This document shows positions 17,830 to 26,085 of a DNA stretch of 64,000 bases, piece by piece. The translations under genes were made by a program, and so were the position numbers. Position 1 is the stretch's first letter, and every line of letters starts with the position of its first letter. Source of the stretch: Neobacillus cucumis (GTDB lineage: Bacteria; Bacillota; Bacilli; Bacillales_B; DSM-18226). Under the pieces are notes generated by a model that was not told the DNA's origin, ran no database searches, and saw only the letters and a list, made by a program, of their open reading frames with translations. The stretch spans positions 372,001-436,000 of the forward strand of contig NZ_JAMBOH010000002.1 of the NCBI RefSeq assembly GCF_023715505.1, read 5' to 3'.

Positions 17830-18225
17830 TACTTTAAGATCCTTGCCTGCTTCGACAATATGAAACAGTAAATGAGCTAGATGATGAATCGGGCCATATT
17901 CTTGTTCTTCTTCCTCTTCAGTTTCCTGGTCGAATTCAAGGTCATTTAAGAAAAGCGCCATAAATTCATAGAAGTCCTTCAATTGGAAGGAATAGCAGCC
18001 GACTGGGTCTTCATTGTCGTCTTCATATTGTAAGACCATGTAAGAAAGATTCCCATCAATGTCAGCCGCGTCAAAAAAGACAAAAAGGCCTATATTCGTA
18101 TCAACTTCAAATAAATGCCTTGTCCCGCCCTCGGTTGCTTTGTTAAATTCCTCTTGATTTATTTTCTGTATTTGCATGCTGTCTACATTATCTTCTTGGT
18201 GAAATCCCACAACAAATGATTCCAT
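17827..18225 (-). CDS. Hypothetical acidic cytosolic protein
   Basis: 132 aa, not recognised. Very acidic (EFDQETEEEEEQEYG near residue 100), no signal peptide and no membrane segment. AAGGAGGG lies before ATG 18225. It follows the 54-aa gene and the PLP enzyme on the same strand with short gaps, so the three may share a transcript ending at the bidirectional terminator. No function is proposed. Confidence 0.75.
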   Translation of the reverse strand: MESFVVGFHQEDNVDSMQIQKINQEEFNKATEGGTRHLFEVDTNIGLFVFFDAADIDGNLSYMVLQYEDDNEDPVGCYSFQLKDFYEFMALFLNDLEFDQETEEEEEQEYGPIHHLAHLLFHIVEAGKDLKV

Positions 18226-18303
18226 AATACCCTCCTTAACCTCTACTTAGAGTACAAACACATGATATTAGGATACCCAATATTGGACTGATTTCATTCA
18301 GGT

Positions 18304-18468
18304 TTATTGTTCATCATTACATCGCTCTGGGTAATACTCCGTTAGTAGAGGATTTTCCGTTGTAGCAAACCTTGCAGTTTGCAGCGTCATTTCCGGTTCT
18401 ACACCATAAAGCTTTTTAATCGTCTCTTTTTCCCATTCTTCATCCTCAAAGAGTTTTTGATCTTTCAT
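18304..18468 (-). CDS. Small acidic protein, 54 aa, unknown
   Basis: Short gene found by reading the gap. It begins MKDQKLFEDEEWEKETIKKLY and ends TEYYPERCNDEQ. AGGTGAG lies 6 nt before ATG 18468, and the gene sits 28 nt after the PLP enzyme stop, so it is probably in the same operon. Soluble, one Cys. No family recognised. Confidence 0.6.
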   Translation of the reverse strand: MKDQKLFEDEEWEKETIKKLYGVEPEMTLQTARFATTENPLLTEYYPERCNDEQ

Positions 18469-18496
18469 TTAATCTCACCTGCTTCCTATTTAGACT

Positions 18497-19672
18497 TTAA
18501 TCATTAAGTGACTGCTCTAAATCACGGATTAAAACATTCACATCCTCAAGACCTACGGCAAGACGAATCGTTCCCGGACTGATCTGTTCCTTAAGCAGCT
18601 TCCCTTCATTGTTATTTAGGTTAGGGGACAAAACAAGGCTTTCAAATGAACCCCAGGAAACCCCTATTTTAAAAGCTTTCATTTTATTGATAACCTTCTC
18701 GACTTGGCGATAATCAGCCTGCGATAATTCAATGCTCATCAAGCCGCTGTACCCGGTTAACTGTTTTTGGCCCAATTCAAAATCAGGATGGGTTCTAAGT
18801 CCTGGATAATTAACCATAGCTACTTTCGGATGAGACTCCAGAAATTCCGCTACTTTTAAAGCATTTTCCTGATGGGCAGTCATCCGTAATGGCAATGTAC
18901 GAATCCCCCGCAGTAATAATGATGCTTCTGATGGGGGCATTGCCGCACCCATTAGCAGGTATTCTTTTTTAAATAAGGTTTCCATTATTTTTTTACTCGT
19001 AATTAAAGCCCCGCCTAGGACATCACTATGGCCGCCAAGATATTTAGAGGCTGAATGGACCACTATATCGATTCCGAATGTTAGTGGCTTTTGGAATAAA
19101 GGAGTGGCCCATGTATTATCGATAATGGTGCGAATCCCATTTGCCTTTGCCAGTTTACTGACCTCAGCAAGATCGATTAATCGGTAGGTCATATCTGTTG
19201 GGCTTTCGAGAAAGATGACTTTGGTGTTGGATTGGATCACCTGTGAAATCTCCTCGGTATTAGTAGAATATACAACCGAATGACTTATATTAAACTTTCC
19301 TAAATATTTTAGGAGTTCCATCGTCGAGTAATATAAATTACTGACGCAAAGGATATGGTCGCCGCTTTGAACACTATTGATAATGGCCGCACTGATGGCC
19401 GCCATTCCCGAAGAAAATGTCTTGCAATCTTCCCCACGTTCCAATGCTGCTAATTTCTTCTCCACAACTTCAACCGTAGGATTGGTTCCTCGTCCATACA
19501 CATAATGATGTTTTTCGGACTGAACAGCCTCCACCAACTCACCAAGGGTTGGATAAGTAAATAATGTATTTTGAAATGTCGGCGGAACAACGGCCCCGTG
19601 AAATCGACCGCGGTCATCTTCATAATGCATACAAATCTGTTTATCTTGCTCGAACTCTCCTACATTTCTCAT
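18497..19672 (-). CDS. Cys/Met metabolism PLP-dependent enzyme (lyase/synthase, specificity unknown)
   Basis: 391 aa, third member of this family in the window. The PLP lysine is in HSASKYLGGHSD, with SSGMAAISAA and GRGTNPTVEVVEKKLAALE. The usual LYGGT loop is replaced by NLYYSTMELL, and the C-terminus reads SPGTIRLAVGLEDVNVLI. It differs clearly from MetI and MetC here and is not under an S-box. Candidate activities are cystathionine beta- or gamma-lyase, methionine gamma-lyase, or a synthase of unknown acceptor. GGAG lies before ATG 19672. Confidence 0.8.
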   Translation of the reverse strand: MRNVGEFEQDKQICMHYEDDRGRFHGAVVPPTFQNTLFTYPTLGELVEAVQSEKHHYVYGRGTNPTVEVVEKKLAALERGEDCKTFSSGMAAISAAIINSVQSGDHILCVSNLYYSTMELLKYLGKFNISHSVVYSTNTEEISQVIQSNTKVIFLESPTDMTYRLIDLAEVSKLAKANGIRTIIDNTWATPLFQKPLTFGIDIVVHSASKYLGGHSDVLGGALITSKKIMETLFKKEYLLMGAAMPPSEASLLLRGIRTLPLRMTAHQENALKVAEFLESHPKVAMVNYPGLRTHPDFELGQKQLTGYSGLMSIELSQADYRQVEKVINKMKAFKIGVSWGSFESLVLSPNLNNNEGKLLKEQISPGTIRLAVGLEDVNVLIRDLEQSLND

Positions 19673-19746
19673 TGAAAAATGATCTCCTATAAAAGTAATT
19701 TTTTGCTTATTTTCTGCTTTCCATAGTCATTCATTCCAATCAATAA

Positions 19747-19778
19747 AAAAAATCCCTGAGAGAGGTCAGGGATTTTTT
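19747..19778. terminator. Terminator after the propeptide gene
   Basis: AATCCCTGA and TCAGGGATT form a 9-bp stem flanked by A and T runs on both sides, so it can act in both directions. It lies 11 nt after the stop of the propeptide gene on the minus strand. Confidence 0.85.
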
Positions 19779-19788
19779 CATATGCTCA

Positions 19789-19935
19789 TTATACTGGAGG
19801 CAGAATAGGAGGACCTTGTGGACCTGCGTAAGCATAGTTATGAGCATTGGATACAGATTCACTTTTTACAGCGTTATTGGATGCAAAAAGAACAAGGAAT
19901 GAAACTGACAGTAATAGGACAGCCATTTTTTTCAT
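19789..19935 (-). CDS. Putative exported signalling propeptide (NprX-like)
   Basis: 48 aa, found by reading past the regulator stop. MKKMAVLLLSVSFLVLFA is a clear secretion signal; the rest is short and ends AYAGPQGPPILPPV. The ATG (19933-19935) overlaps the regulator TGA (ATGA, 4 nt), and AGGAGG inside the regulator gene lies 6 nt upstream. In the known NprR-NprX system a short exported propeptide overlaps the 3' end of its receptor gene and is processed to a peptide that re-enters the cell. Size, overlap and signal sequence match, but the C-terminal sequence is unlike the SKPDI-type NprX peptides I recall. Mature peptide boundaries are a guess. Confidence 0.75.
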   Translation of the reverse strand: MKKMAVLLLSVSFLVLFASNNAVKSESVSNAHNYAYAGPQGPPILPPV

Positions 19936-21167
19936 ACTATTCCTCCTGTAATTTTATTGAGATAGCTGACTGCTTTGTGAACCAGTCCATTTTCATTGTA
20001 ATAATCGGCTAACATTTTATAAAAACGGGTAAGGTAATCGTTCTGCTCACTTATTTCCTCAAAATAAGGAATGACCTTTGTTTCTAAGTATTTAAACGCT
20101 TTTTGCGGCGAAGCCATATGAAGTAAATAAAATTCTGCCAAGAGGCGATATTTCTTATTTCCCAACTCTTTCGATAATAAAAAGACTTCCTGTAAGCATT
20201 TTTTTGCTTTTTCTGTAAATTGAAGGGAGAAATGAATTTCGCCAATAGAATAAAGTGTAACTAAATAGTGTTGGTTGACGTTAGTCTGTAATGCCAAACT
20301 TCTTTCATAATAGATCAGTGCTTCCCTGTCATTGTTCATTTTATTTTGTAAAAAGCCCATGTTATGGTAAATCTGCGGCAGCATATTTTCTTCCTTTAAC
20401 AATTCTGCATTTCGGATTAAATGCTGAAAACACCCCTCTGCTTCCTCGTAAATTTTCGAGTGAGTGTAACTTATGCCTAAGAGCATTAACGTATGCAAAA
20501 TACGCAAAAAGTTGTGCTGGTTCATAAAAAACTGCAGTGCCATCTTCCCAAAATGAATGGCATGTCCCGACTGTTCAAGAGAGCTTTTGACAAGTGCTCG
20601 ATGATAAAGGAATTCGCCGCTCGTTGTATCATGATCATTCTCTATGTACAATGTATCAAGGATATCATCGGCGTTTTTAAACTGTCCTTTTAAAATTAAG
20701 AATATCGCATTATAATAGCGAAATAAATAGCTTTCATGTTGGGAAAATTTTTTCTTTTGCTTAAATAATAAGTCCCTTTGCGACTCAGCTTCCCCAATTT
20801 TTCTTTTAAATAGGAGATAGCGATATTTCGTTAGCTCCCAAATATAAATATGTTTAGAGAATGGGGTGAGATGCTCCCTATTTTTTAATTTTTGATAGAT
20901 TTCATCTGCTTCTTCTTTAAGGTAGAAATTTATTTTATTATTTACATCTCTAAGAAGGTGTTTGATTTCATCTTCTTTCTCTTCCATTTCTTCAAGGTTA
21001 ATGCTGAGCCGTTCAAGTAAAAGGGCGATCGTTTCTTCGTTGGCTTCTTTTGAATTGTTTTCAATTTTACTTAAATGCGGAACGGAACATATTCCTTTTG
21101 CAAGCTCCGTTTGGGTCATTCCCCGTTGGGTTCGATAGTATTTAATCAGGGCTCCGAATTCCATCAT
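19932..21167 (-). CDS. RNPP-family transcriptional regulator, NprR-like (HTH + TPR)
   Basis: 411 aa. Residues about 7-60 are a Cro/C1-type HTH (LIKYYRTQRGMTQTELAKG, then PHLSKIENN). Residues about 100-400 are helical TPR-like repeats (for example YHNMGFLQNKMNNDREALIYY; described by position about 260-280). This is the layout of PlcR/NprR receptors that bind imported peptides. Start 21167 or the next codon (21164) is chosen from the HTH; the ribosome site GGTGG is weak, and an upstream start at 21248 would cross a perfect palindrome. It is followed by an overlapping propeptide gene and preceded by a subtilase gene, its likely target. Confidence 0.85.
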   Translation of the reverse strand: MMEFGALIKYYRTQRGMTQTELAKGICSVPHLSKIENNSKEANEETIALLLERLSINLEEMEEKEDEIKHLLRDVNNKINFYLKEEADEIYQKLKNREHLTPFSKHIYIWELTKYRYLLFKRKIGEAESQRDLLFKQKKKFSQHESYLFRYYNAIFLILKGQFKNADDILDTLYIENDHDTTSGEFLYHRALVKSSLEQSGHAIHFGKMALQFFMNQHNFLRILHTLMLLGISYTHSKIYEEAEGCFQHLIRNAELLKEENMLPQIYHNMGFLQNKMNNDREALIYYERSLALQTNVNQHYLVTLYSIGEIHFSLQFTEKAKKCLQEVFLLSKELGNKKYRLLAEFYLLHMASPQKAFKYLETKVIPYFEEISEQNDYLTRFYKMLADYYNENGLVHKAVSYLNKITGGIV

Positions 21168-21207
21168 GCCACCAGCTTGCCTTTCTTTTATTACCCATTT
21201 TACTATA

Positions 21208-21223
21208 TTAGGAAATTTCCTAA
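21208..21223. promoter_or_regulatory. Perfect 16-bp palindrome upstream of the NprR-like gene
   Basis: TTAGGAAATTTCCTAA lies 41 bp before the regulator start. On the minus strand it is directly followed by TATAGT, a good -10 box, so a bound dimer would sit between the -35 and -10 positions. Candidate binding site for the adjacent regulator or another dimeric factor. Confidence 0.55.
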
Positions 21224-21271
21224 CAGTAATTTTGATATTATTTAACATGTTGAATTTTCAAAATTTAAACA

Positions 21272-21300
21272 GCCACCCGGAAGGCCTTTTTCCGGATGGC
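21272..21300 (-). terminator. Terminator-like hairpin after the subtilase gene
   Basis: GCCATCCGG and CCGGGTGGC pair (one G-T) on the minus strand, but the T tract that follows is weak (TGTTTAAATTTT), so some read-through into the regulator gene is possible. Confidence 0.6.
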
Positions 21301-21310
21301 TTAATCATGA

Positions 21311-22564
21311 TCACTTTACTCTAGGGAAACCAAAACCTGATGCGTTATCATCACCAGTTGCAGAGCTTATGCCGCCCTTAATATCATACAATTTTGCTCT
21401 ATTCTGCAGTTCTGCCCGTATCTGTGCATTGGTCCAGGATGAATTGGCAGCCCAAATTTTTGCCGCAAGACCGGAGACATGCGGTGTTGCCATGGATGTA
21501 CCACTAATCGTGTTATAACCGCCGTCCTTCCAGGTCGATTCGATCGCCCTGCCTGGTGCAGAAACTTCAACATCCCGTTCTTGTATGACATAGTCACCGT
21601 CTGTGGCTGAATTACCTCTAGAAGAGAAATCTGCTACACGATAAGTCCCATTTTGCTGTACATTTTCGAGTGCAGCTACAGCCACAACATTCGGTAATGC
21701 CCCCGGGTAACCAATGGTATTATCGGCAGAACCATCATTACCGGCCGCTGCCACAATCAGGACCCCTTTTCCATAGGCATAGTCCACAGCGTCAGAGATG
21801 AGCGAATCCTTCGTGCTCGAACCAAGTGACATCGAAATAATCACCTTTTTACCTGCTGCTTGATCGGCTACCTTCCTAATTGCCGCTGCAATGTCATCAG
21901 AATAGCCGCTGCCCCGATCATTTAATACTTTATACGACCACAATTTTGCTTCTGGTGCGACACCATAAATCCCCGTACCGTTTCCGCCATTCGCTAAGAC
22001 TGTCCCCGAAACATGAGTACCGTGGCCATTTCCATCTGAACAGCTTCCATCTACCCAGGACACCTTCATTTGTGAAAAGTCCTGACATTGTGCCACATTG
22101 TTCGATAAATCAGGATGGTTTCGATTCACCCCTGTATCAAGCACAGCTACGACAATGCCGCTGCCACCGGAAGTACTGGCAACGGCTGAATCATTATAGA
22201 TGGCCTGTATTCCCCATGGAGTTCGGTCACTAGGAGCCGTCACTAAAGTTCCACCCTGCTTTGCTGCCGCTTCATTTACAACAGCTAATTTAACCTCCGG
22301 AACTTTTTCAATCGTTAAATTTTTGTTATGAAGGAGTGCTTGGTATGCTTGAGCATTGACCGTGGTTGTAAAACCATTAGCTGCGAATTCCCAGCGGACA
22401 CCGTAGCTTGTTTTTGCCTTCGCCTTTTCAGAAGCGGGACCTTGAATTAGGACACGGTATGTTTCATTGGAATTCATCTGCTGACCAAATGCCCCTGTTG
22501 CAAACAAGGAGACCCCCATTACCACACTCATAATGGTTGCACCTATGGTTTTCTTTTTTCTCAT
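21311..22564 (-). CDS. Secreted subtilisin-like serine protease (S8)
   Basis: 417 aa preproprotein. Residues 1-28 are a signal peptide; about 35-100 resemble an inhibitor I9 propeptide; the catalytic domain starts near RTPWGIQAI. Triad: D143 (AVLDTG), H181 (GHGTHVSG), S357 (GTSMATPH), with oxyanion N276 (AAGND). Cysteines at 160 and 175 could form a disulfide. ATG 22564 has AGGGGAG 5 nt upstream; a longer frame from 22597 lacks one. The gene lies directly upstream of an NprR-like regulator, as secreted protease genes do near nprR, so peptide-controlled expression is plausible. Confidence 0.92.
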   Translation of the reverse strand: MRKKKTIGATIMSVVMGVSLFATGAFGQQMNSNETYRVLIQGPASEKAKAKTSYGVRWEFAANGFTTTVNAQAYQALLHNKNLTIEKVPEVKLAVVNEAAAKQGGTLVTAPSDRTPWGIQAIYNDSAVASTSGGSGIVVAVLDTGVNRNHPDLSNNVAQCQDFSQMKVSWVDGSCSDGNGHGTHVSGTVLANGGNGTGIYGVAPEAKLWSYKVLNDRGSGYSDDIAAAIRKVADQAAGKKVIISMSLGSSTKDSLISDAVDYAYGKGVLIVAAAGNDGSADNTIGYPGALPNVVAVAALENVQQNGTYRVADFSSRGNSATDGDYVIQERDVEVSAPGRAIESTWKDGGYNTISGTSMATPHVSGLAAKIWAANSSWTNAQIRAELQNRAKLYDIKGGISSATGDDNASGFGFPRVK

Positions 22565-22673
22565 CCAAACTCCCCTTTCCAAAATGGTACAGAACAAGTC
22601 ACTAGCGCTAAATTATATTCGGACCTGTCTATCAATATTAGAAAAAAAAGTTGGGAAAATTTTTAAAAAATGA

Positions 22674-22700
22674 AAAAAACCAGCCTTCTAAAAGACTGGT
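22674..22700 (-). terminator. Terminator of corA
   Basis: On the minus strand ACCAGTC pairs with GGCTGGT (one G-T pair), followed by seven T. Confidence 0.8.
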
Positions 22701-22703
22701 AAT

Positions 22704-23642
22704 CTAGAAATATTTCTTTTTCCAAAAAACAAACGCGGTTAAACTCGTTAAAAATGCCGAGATTACTAGCGGAATGGCATATGAATGGGTTGAGTGCTGG
22801 AAAGGGATATCGACATTCATCCCATAGAAGCTTGCCACCATTGTTGGGAAGGATAAGATAATCGTAATCGACGTTAAAAATTTCATGACGATGTTCAAGT
22901 TATTAGAAATGATCGAAGCGAAAGCATTCATCATTCCCGACAAAATCGAACGGTATGTCTCCGCCATCTCAATTGCCTGAGTTTTTTCGATGATCACGTC
23001 TTCTAATAAATCTTTATCTTCTTCATACATTTTTAGATAATTAAAACGCAAGATTTTATCAAGGACAACCTTATTCGATTTTAAGGAAGTGGTAAAGTAA
23101 ACTAAACTTTTCTCTAACGCCAGAAAGGCATAGAGCTCTTTATTTTTTAAAGACTGGTGTATTTCACGTTCTATTTCGTTTGTTTTCTTATTTATTTGCT
23201 TGAGGTAACGAAGATAATAAGATGAAATCACAAACAGGATTTGCAAGGCAAAGCGTGTTTTTTTAAAGGTAAAGAATTCCTTGACACGATTTTTTCGAAA
23301 CTCTTCAATAATCGGTGAATCTTTTAATGAAACGGTAATAATATTATCTTCAGTTAAAATAATGCCAATCGGAATCGTTTCATACACAGCTAGGCCTGTT
23401 TCATCGTGAATAATATAGGGAAAGTCGACGATGATATAGACTCGGCCGTCATCCCGTTCAATCCTCGGACGTTCTTCATCATCCAGCGCATCTTTTATAA
23501 TATCTACATCAACCTGAGCATCATTTGAAACTTTATTTATTTCTTCTGCTGTTGGAGCATACATATTAACCCAGCAGCCTTTGGTTACTGTCTCAACCTG
23601 TTCAAGGACCCTGGCATCGGTGCTTTTAAAAATTTCTAACAC
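22704..23642 (-). CDS. corA: CorA-type magnesium/cobalt channel
   Basis: 312 aa. Large cytosolic N-terminal domain, long helix, then two C-terminal membrane segments joined by the YGMNVDIPF loop, which holds the invariant GMN selectivity motif. It forms a pentameric inward Mg2+ channel. GTG 23642 is chosen because GGAGG lies 8 nt upstream; a TTG at 23648 almost touches that site. A CDF-family efflux gene lies just upstream, so two divalent cation systems sit side by side. No M-box riboswitch was seen in the leader. Confidence 0.9.
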   Translation of the reverse strand: MLEIFKSTDARVLEQVETVTKGCWVNMYAPTAEEINKVSNDAQVDVDIIKDALDDEERPRIERDDGRVYIIVDFPYIIHDETGLAVYETIPIGIILTEDNIITVSLKDSPIIEEFRKNRVKEFFTFKKTRFALQILFVISSYYLRYLKQINKKTNEIEREIHQSLKNKELYAFLALEKSLVYFTTSLKSNKVVLDKILRFNYLKMYEEDKDLLEDVIIEKTQAIEMAETYRSILSGMMNAFASIISNNLNIVMKFLTSITIILSFPTMVASFYGMNVDIPFQHSTHSYAIPLVISAFLTSLTAFVFWKKKYF

Positions 23643-23665
23643 AAGCAAAACCTCCTCTTTTACTG

Positions 23666-23785
23666 TTAATCGAGGAAGCCAACAACCTTTTTAAGAGTTG
23701 ATATTCTGATATTCAATTTCATCAATTCTAAGATTACATTGACTTCCTCCCGCCTACTTGGGTCCGGGTCTACGGAATAACTCAA
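23666..23785 (-). CDS. Possible small protein upstream of corA, 39 aa
   Basis: TTG start at 23785 with GGGAG 9 nt upstream. MSYSVDPDPSRREEVNVILE is followed by a hydrophobic-basic stretch ending KKVVGFLD. The stop is 23 nt before the corA start. It could be a small conserved protein or a leader peptide of corA; no family was recognised and the TTG start lowers confidence. Confidence 0.4.
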   Translation of the reverse strand: MSYSVDPDPSRREEVNVILELMKLNIRISTLKKVVGFLD

Positions 23786-23868
23786 AAATATCAACTCCCT
23801 TACTTTTTATATCCTATCCTATCATAAACCCAAATGCTACAAAGTACAAAGGAGTTTTTTTTCAGGAA

Positions 23869-24765
23869 TTATTTGTCTTCAGGAAAATATGGATTTAGAT
23901 GAATTAATACTTCATGAATATTGTCATTTTGGTCCATCAGTGCAAGTTTTATCGATTTTGCCAAGTCATGTCCTTCTTTTATGGTCTTGAAATGATCAAT
24001 GGCAATCCGAATGTCCACTAAAACATAATGGCCATGTTCTCTGGCTCTTACCCGGTCGATCCTGCGAACATCTGGGAAATCCTTTATAACCGTTATATAA
24101 TCCTGCAATGTTTCCGTGTCAATATTACGCTCTAATAAAATATCAAATGCTTCGGTCAACATTTCTTTGGCAATTTTAAAAATTAAGTAGGCCACAAAAA
24201 CACTGGCTGCCTTATCACCGTATAGTAAAAAGTGAATATCCATCCGCTCTCCTATGATGGAAAGAAGAACCCCTATAGCGGCTGCAATTGATGCCACAAT
24301 ATCCGCTTTATGATCAAAGGCAATCGCTTCAATTGCTTTACTATGATTTTCATTCGCGACTTTTAACGAACTTCGATAGAGGATGATCTTTGTAATAAAC
24401 GAAAAAAGGGCCACCCACATGGCTAACAGACTTGGTGATTCCACCTTATGAAAGAAACCGCTGATGCCTTCGTAAGCCACATAAATGGCAACTAATAGAA
24501 GGAGAATCCCGATTATTTCCGATACAATGACTTCAGCTTTTCCATGTCCATATGGATGTTCCTTATCGGCCGGTTTATTGGCAATTTTGATTACAAGTAA
24601 GACAATTACAGATGCAAATACATCCGCTGCCGAGTGAATACCATCTGCAAAGACGGCATCACTATGTCCGTACCAGCCAATCACAATCTTTCCTAGGGTT
24701 AGGATGATATTACTAATCACACTAATCCAGGCTACTTTTTTAGCCAGCGTCTCTCTCATTACCAT
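23869..24765 (-). CDS. Cation diffusion facilitator family efflux transporter (MneP/MneS-like)
   Basis: 298 aa, six membrane segments and a C-terminal cytosolic domain. Metal-site motifs: DGIHSAAD in helix 2, HPYGHGKAE between helices 2 and 3, and DHKADIVAS in helix 5. The DxxxD form in both helices is, from established work on the Bacillus family, linked with manganese efflux. GGTGG lies 7 nt before ATG 24765. Monocistronic, followed by corA on the same strand. Confidence 0.88.
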   Translation of the reverse strand: MVMRETLAKKVAWISVISNIILTLGKIVIGWYGHSDAVFADGIHSAADVFASVIVLLVIKIANKPADKEHPYGHGKAEVIVSEIIGILLLLVAIYVAYEGISGFFHKVESPSLLAMWVALFSFITKIILYRSSLKVANENHSKAIEAIAFDHKADIVASIAAAIGVLLSIIGERMDIHFLLYGDKAASVFVAYLIFKIAKEMLTEAFDILLERNIDTETLQDYITVIKDFPDVRRIDRVRAREHGHYVLVDIRIAIDHFKTIKEGHDLAKSIKLALMDQNDNIHEVLIHLNPYFPEDK

Positions 24766-24785
24766 AATGAAACCACCTTTAAATT

Positions 24786-24909
24786 AGAAAAGCGCAAGCG
24801 CCTTGGTTAGCCCCGACAAGCACAAGACGAGCCGGCCGAAAGGTTGCTCTTTAACCTTTTGGACGGATTGGCTTGTGACCTCGAGGGGCTAGGCGCTGGA
24901 GCTGGACAA
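24786..24909 (+). repeat. Dispersed AAAAGCGnAAGCGCC element, copy 1
   Basis: Full-length copy: left end GAAAAGCGCAAGCGCCTTGG, core with GACGAGCCGGCCGAAAGGTT and a pairing CCTTTTGGACGGATTGGC, right end GGCGCTGGAGCTGGACAATT. The two ends share AGCGCC/GGCGCT so the element can fold on itself. Non-coding. Confidence 0.85.
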
Positions 24910-24949
24910 TTTTCGAAGTCAAAAACATTTATACTTTCTTATCTTTTTA

Positions 24950-25282
24950 AGAAAAGCGTAAGCGCCTTGGTCAGCCCCGATATAGGGCGACTTGTCGATT
25001 GACCGGCGAAAGCAGGGTCAAAGACTAGTCGCCCTTAATGCGTACAGAAAGCGATAGCTTTCTGTAGCCAAGCATAAGACGAGCCGGCCGAAAGGTTGCT
25101 TTTTAACCTTTTGGCCGGATTGTCCTAAATGTGGTGGCGACTGTCCTGGGACTCTAGACTAAGACGTACCCTGCATGAAGGCGCTTTTTGCCTTCTTCAG
25201 GGGGGCTAGACTTGCGTCCCAAGGAGCCGAAACTGGATAAGCTGAAGACCATCGAGGGGCTAGGCGCTGGAGCTAGACAATT
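24950..25282 (+). repeat. Dispersed AAAAGCGnAAGCGCC element, copy 2 (expanded mosaic)
   Basis: Same left end (GAAAAGCGTAAGCGCC) and right end (GGCGCTGGAGCTAGACAATT) as copy 1, but about 330 bp with extra internal blocks, among them CAGAAAGCGATAGCTTTCTG (25046-25065, a perfect palindrome) and a second GACGAGCCGGCCGAAAGG block. It looks like two or more elements fused. With copy 1 it fills the gap between the CDF gene and the next gene; nothing else is seen there. Confidence 0.75.
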
Positions 25283-25455
25283 CTCAAAGTCAAAAACTTT
25301 TATACCTGCTTATCTACTAAAAACTTCAATCGAACCCGTTTTGACTGATTTTGACATGCTTCCTTGTTAAGTTTAAGCAGACTTGCCTCAAAAATCATAT
25401 CAAAAAGAACCTAGATGGGTCCAGAGAAAAACTCTTGTATGATTTAAAAAATATT

Positions 25456-25485
25456 GAGTGAGGGCAAAAAATATGCCCTTACTCT
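25456..25485 (-). terminator. Terminator of the 43-aa gene
   Basis: AGGGCA (plus strand 25461-25466) pairs with TGCCCT (25474-25479); extended arms GAGTG/ACTC flank it, and T-rich sequence follows on the minus strand. Confidence 0.7.
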
Positions 25486-25616
25486 TATATCTCCTCTTTT
25501 TCTTGCTTTTGCATTTCCACTTCTTCCACGACAGTAATCCGGTTAATTTGATCATGTAGATAATGGAAGGCCTGATCTAGCTCTTCACGAGATGGAAATT
25601 CATTTTTTTGTTTCAT
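25485..25616 (-). CDS. Small acidic protein, 43 aa, unknown
   Basis: Short gene read from the gap. MKQKNEFPSREELDQAFHYL leads into a charged helical tail ending QKQEKEEI, probably a coiled coil. AAAGGGG lies 8 nt before ATG 25616, and a terminator begins at its stop codon. No family recognised, but start, length and terminator make a convincing gene. Confidence 0.65.
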   Translation of the reverse strand: MKQKNEFPSREELDQAFHYLHDQINRITVVEEVEMQKQEKEEI

Positions 25617-25709
25617 TGCTTATTCCCCTTTCAAAAATTTTTAGGAGTAATTAATGTGAAATAAGAAAAAATACGGTTGTACCATAATCTAAAAAGGGAG
25701 GTTACAAAG

Positions 25710-25916
25710 GTGGAACATAAGAAAGCAAATCCTAAAAAAGAACTTGCGGGCAGTTTTTATCATCCAAGCTACTACAAAGAAAGTGACGACCTATCTTCTG
25801 GCATTGCTACTTCTCACGAGCAAGTGAGCGATACTTATACAGAAGGAGAAATTGGGGCTGTCATTGATGATGTTAATGGCAAAGATATTCCAATTCCTAG
25901 AAAAGGTTTCGAATAA
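25710..25916 (+). CDS. DUF4025 (YozQ-like) small protein
   Basis: 68 aa. The segment SSGIATSHEQVSDTYTEG and the C-terminal IPIPRKGFE match what I recall of the B. subtilis YozQ/DUF4025 family. GTG 25710 is preferred: GGGAGG lies 8 nt upstream. The function of the family is unknown. A dispersed repeat copy follows the stop directly. Confidence 0.7.
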   Translation: MEHKKANPKKELAGSFYHPSYYKESDDLSSGIATSHEQVSDTYTEGEIGAVIDDVNGKDIPIPRKGFE

Positions 25917-25918
25917 AG

Positions 25919-26045
25919 TAGAAAAGCGCAAGGCGCCTGCCTATCGGCGACAAGCACAAGACGAGCCGGCCGAAAGGTTGTTCTTTAACCTTTTGGACGG
26001 ATTGGCTTGTGACCTCGAGCCGATGGCGCCTGGAGCTGGACAATT
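25919..26045 (+). repeat. Dispersed AAAAGCGnAAGCGCC element, copy 3
   Basis: Full-length copy, GAAAAGCGCAAGGCGCCTGC to GGCGCCTGGAGCTGGACAAT, with the inner block GACGAGCCGGCCGAAAGGTT. Ends differ from copy 1 by matched changes (CGAGCCGATGGCGCC against GGCGCCTGCCTATCGGC), keeping the terminal stem. Confidence 0.85.
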
Positions 26046-26085
26046 ATCTAAGTCAAAATTTTAATACCTTCTTTTCTTGAAGTAG

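Noticed and set aside
23643..23868. M-box magnesium riboswitch before corA
   Set aside because: The conserved core and a terminator are not seen in the 220-nt leader.
25188..25370. 60-codon plus-strand frame
   Set aside because: Part of the expanded dispersed repeat copy 2, no ribosome site.
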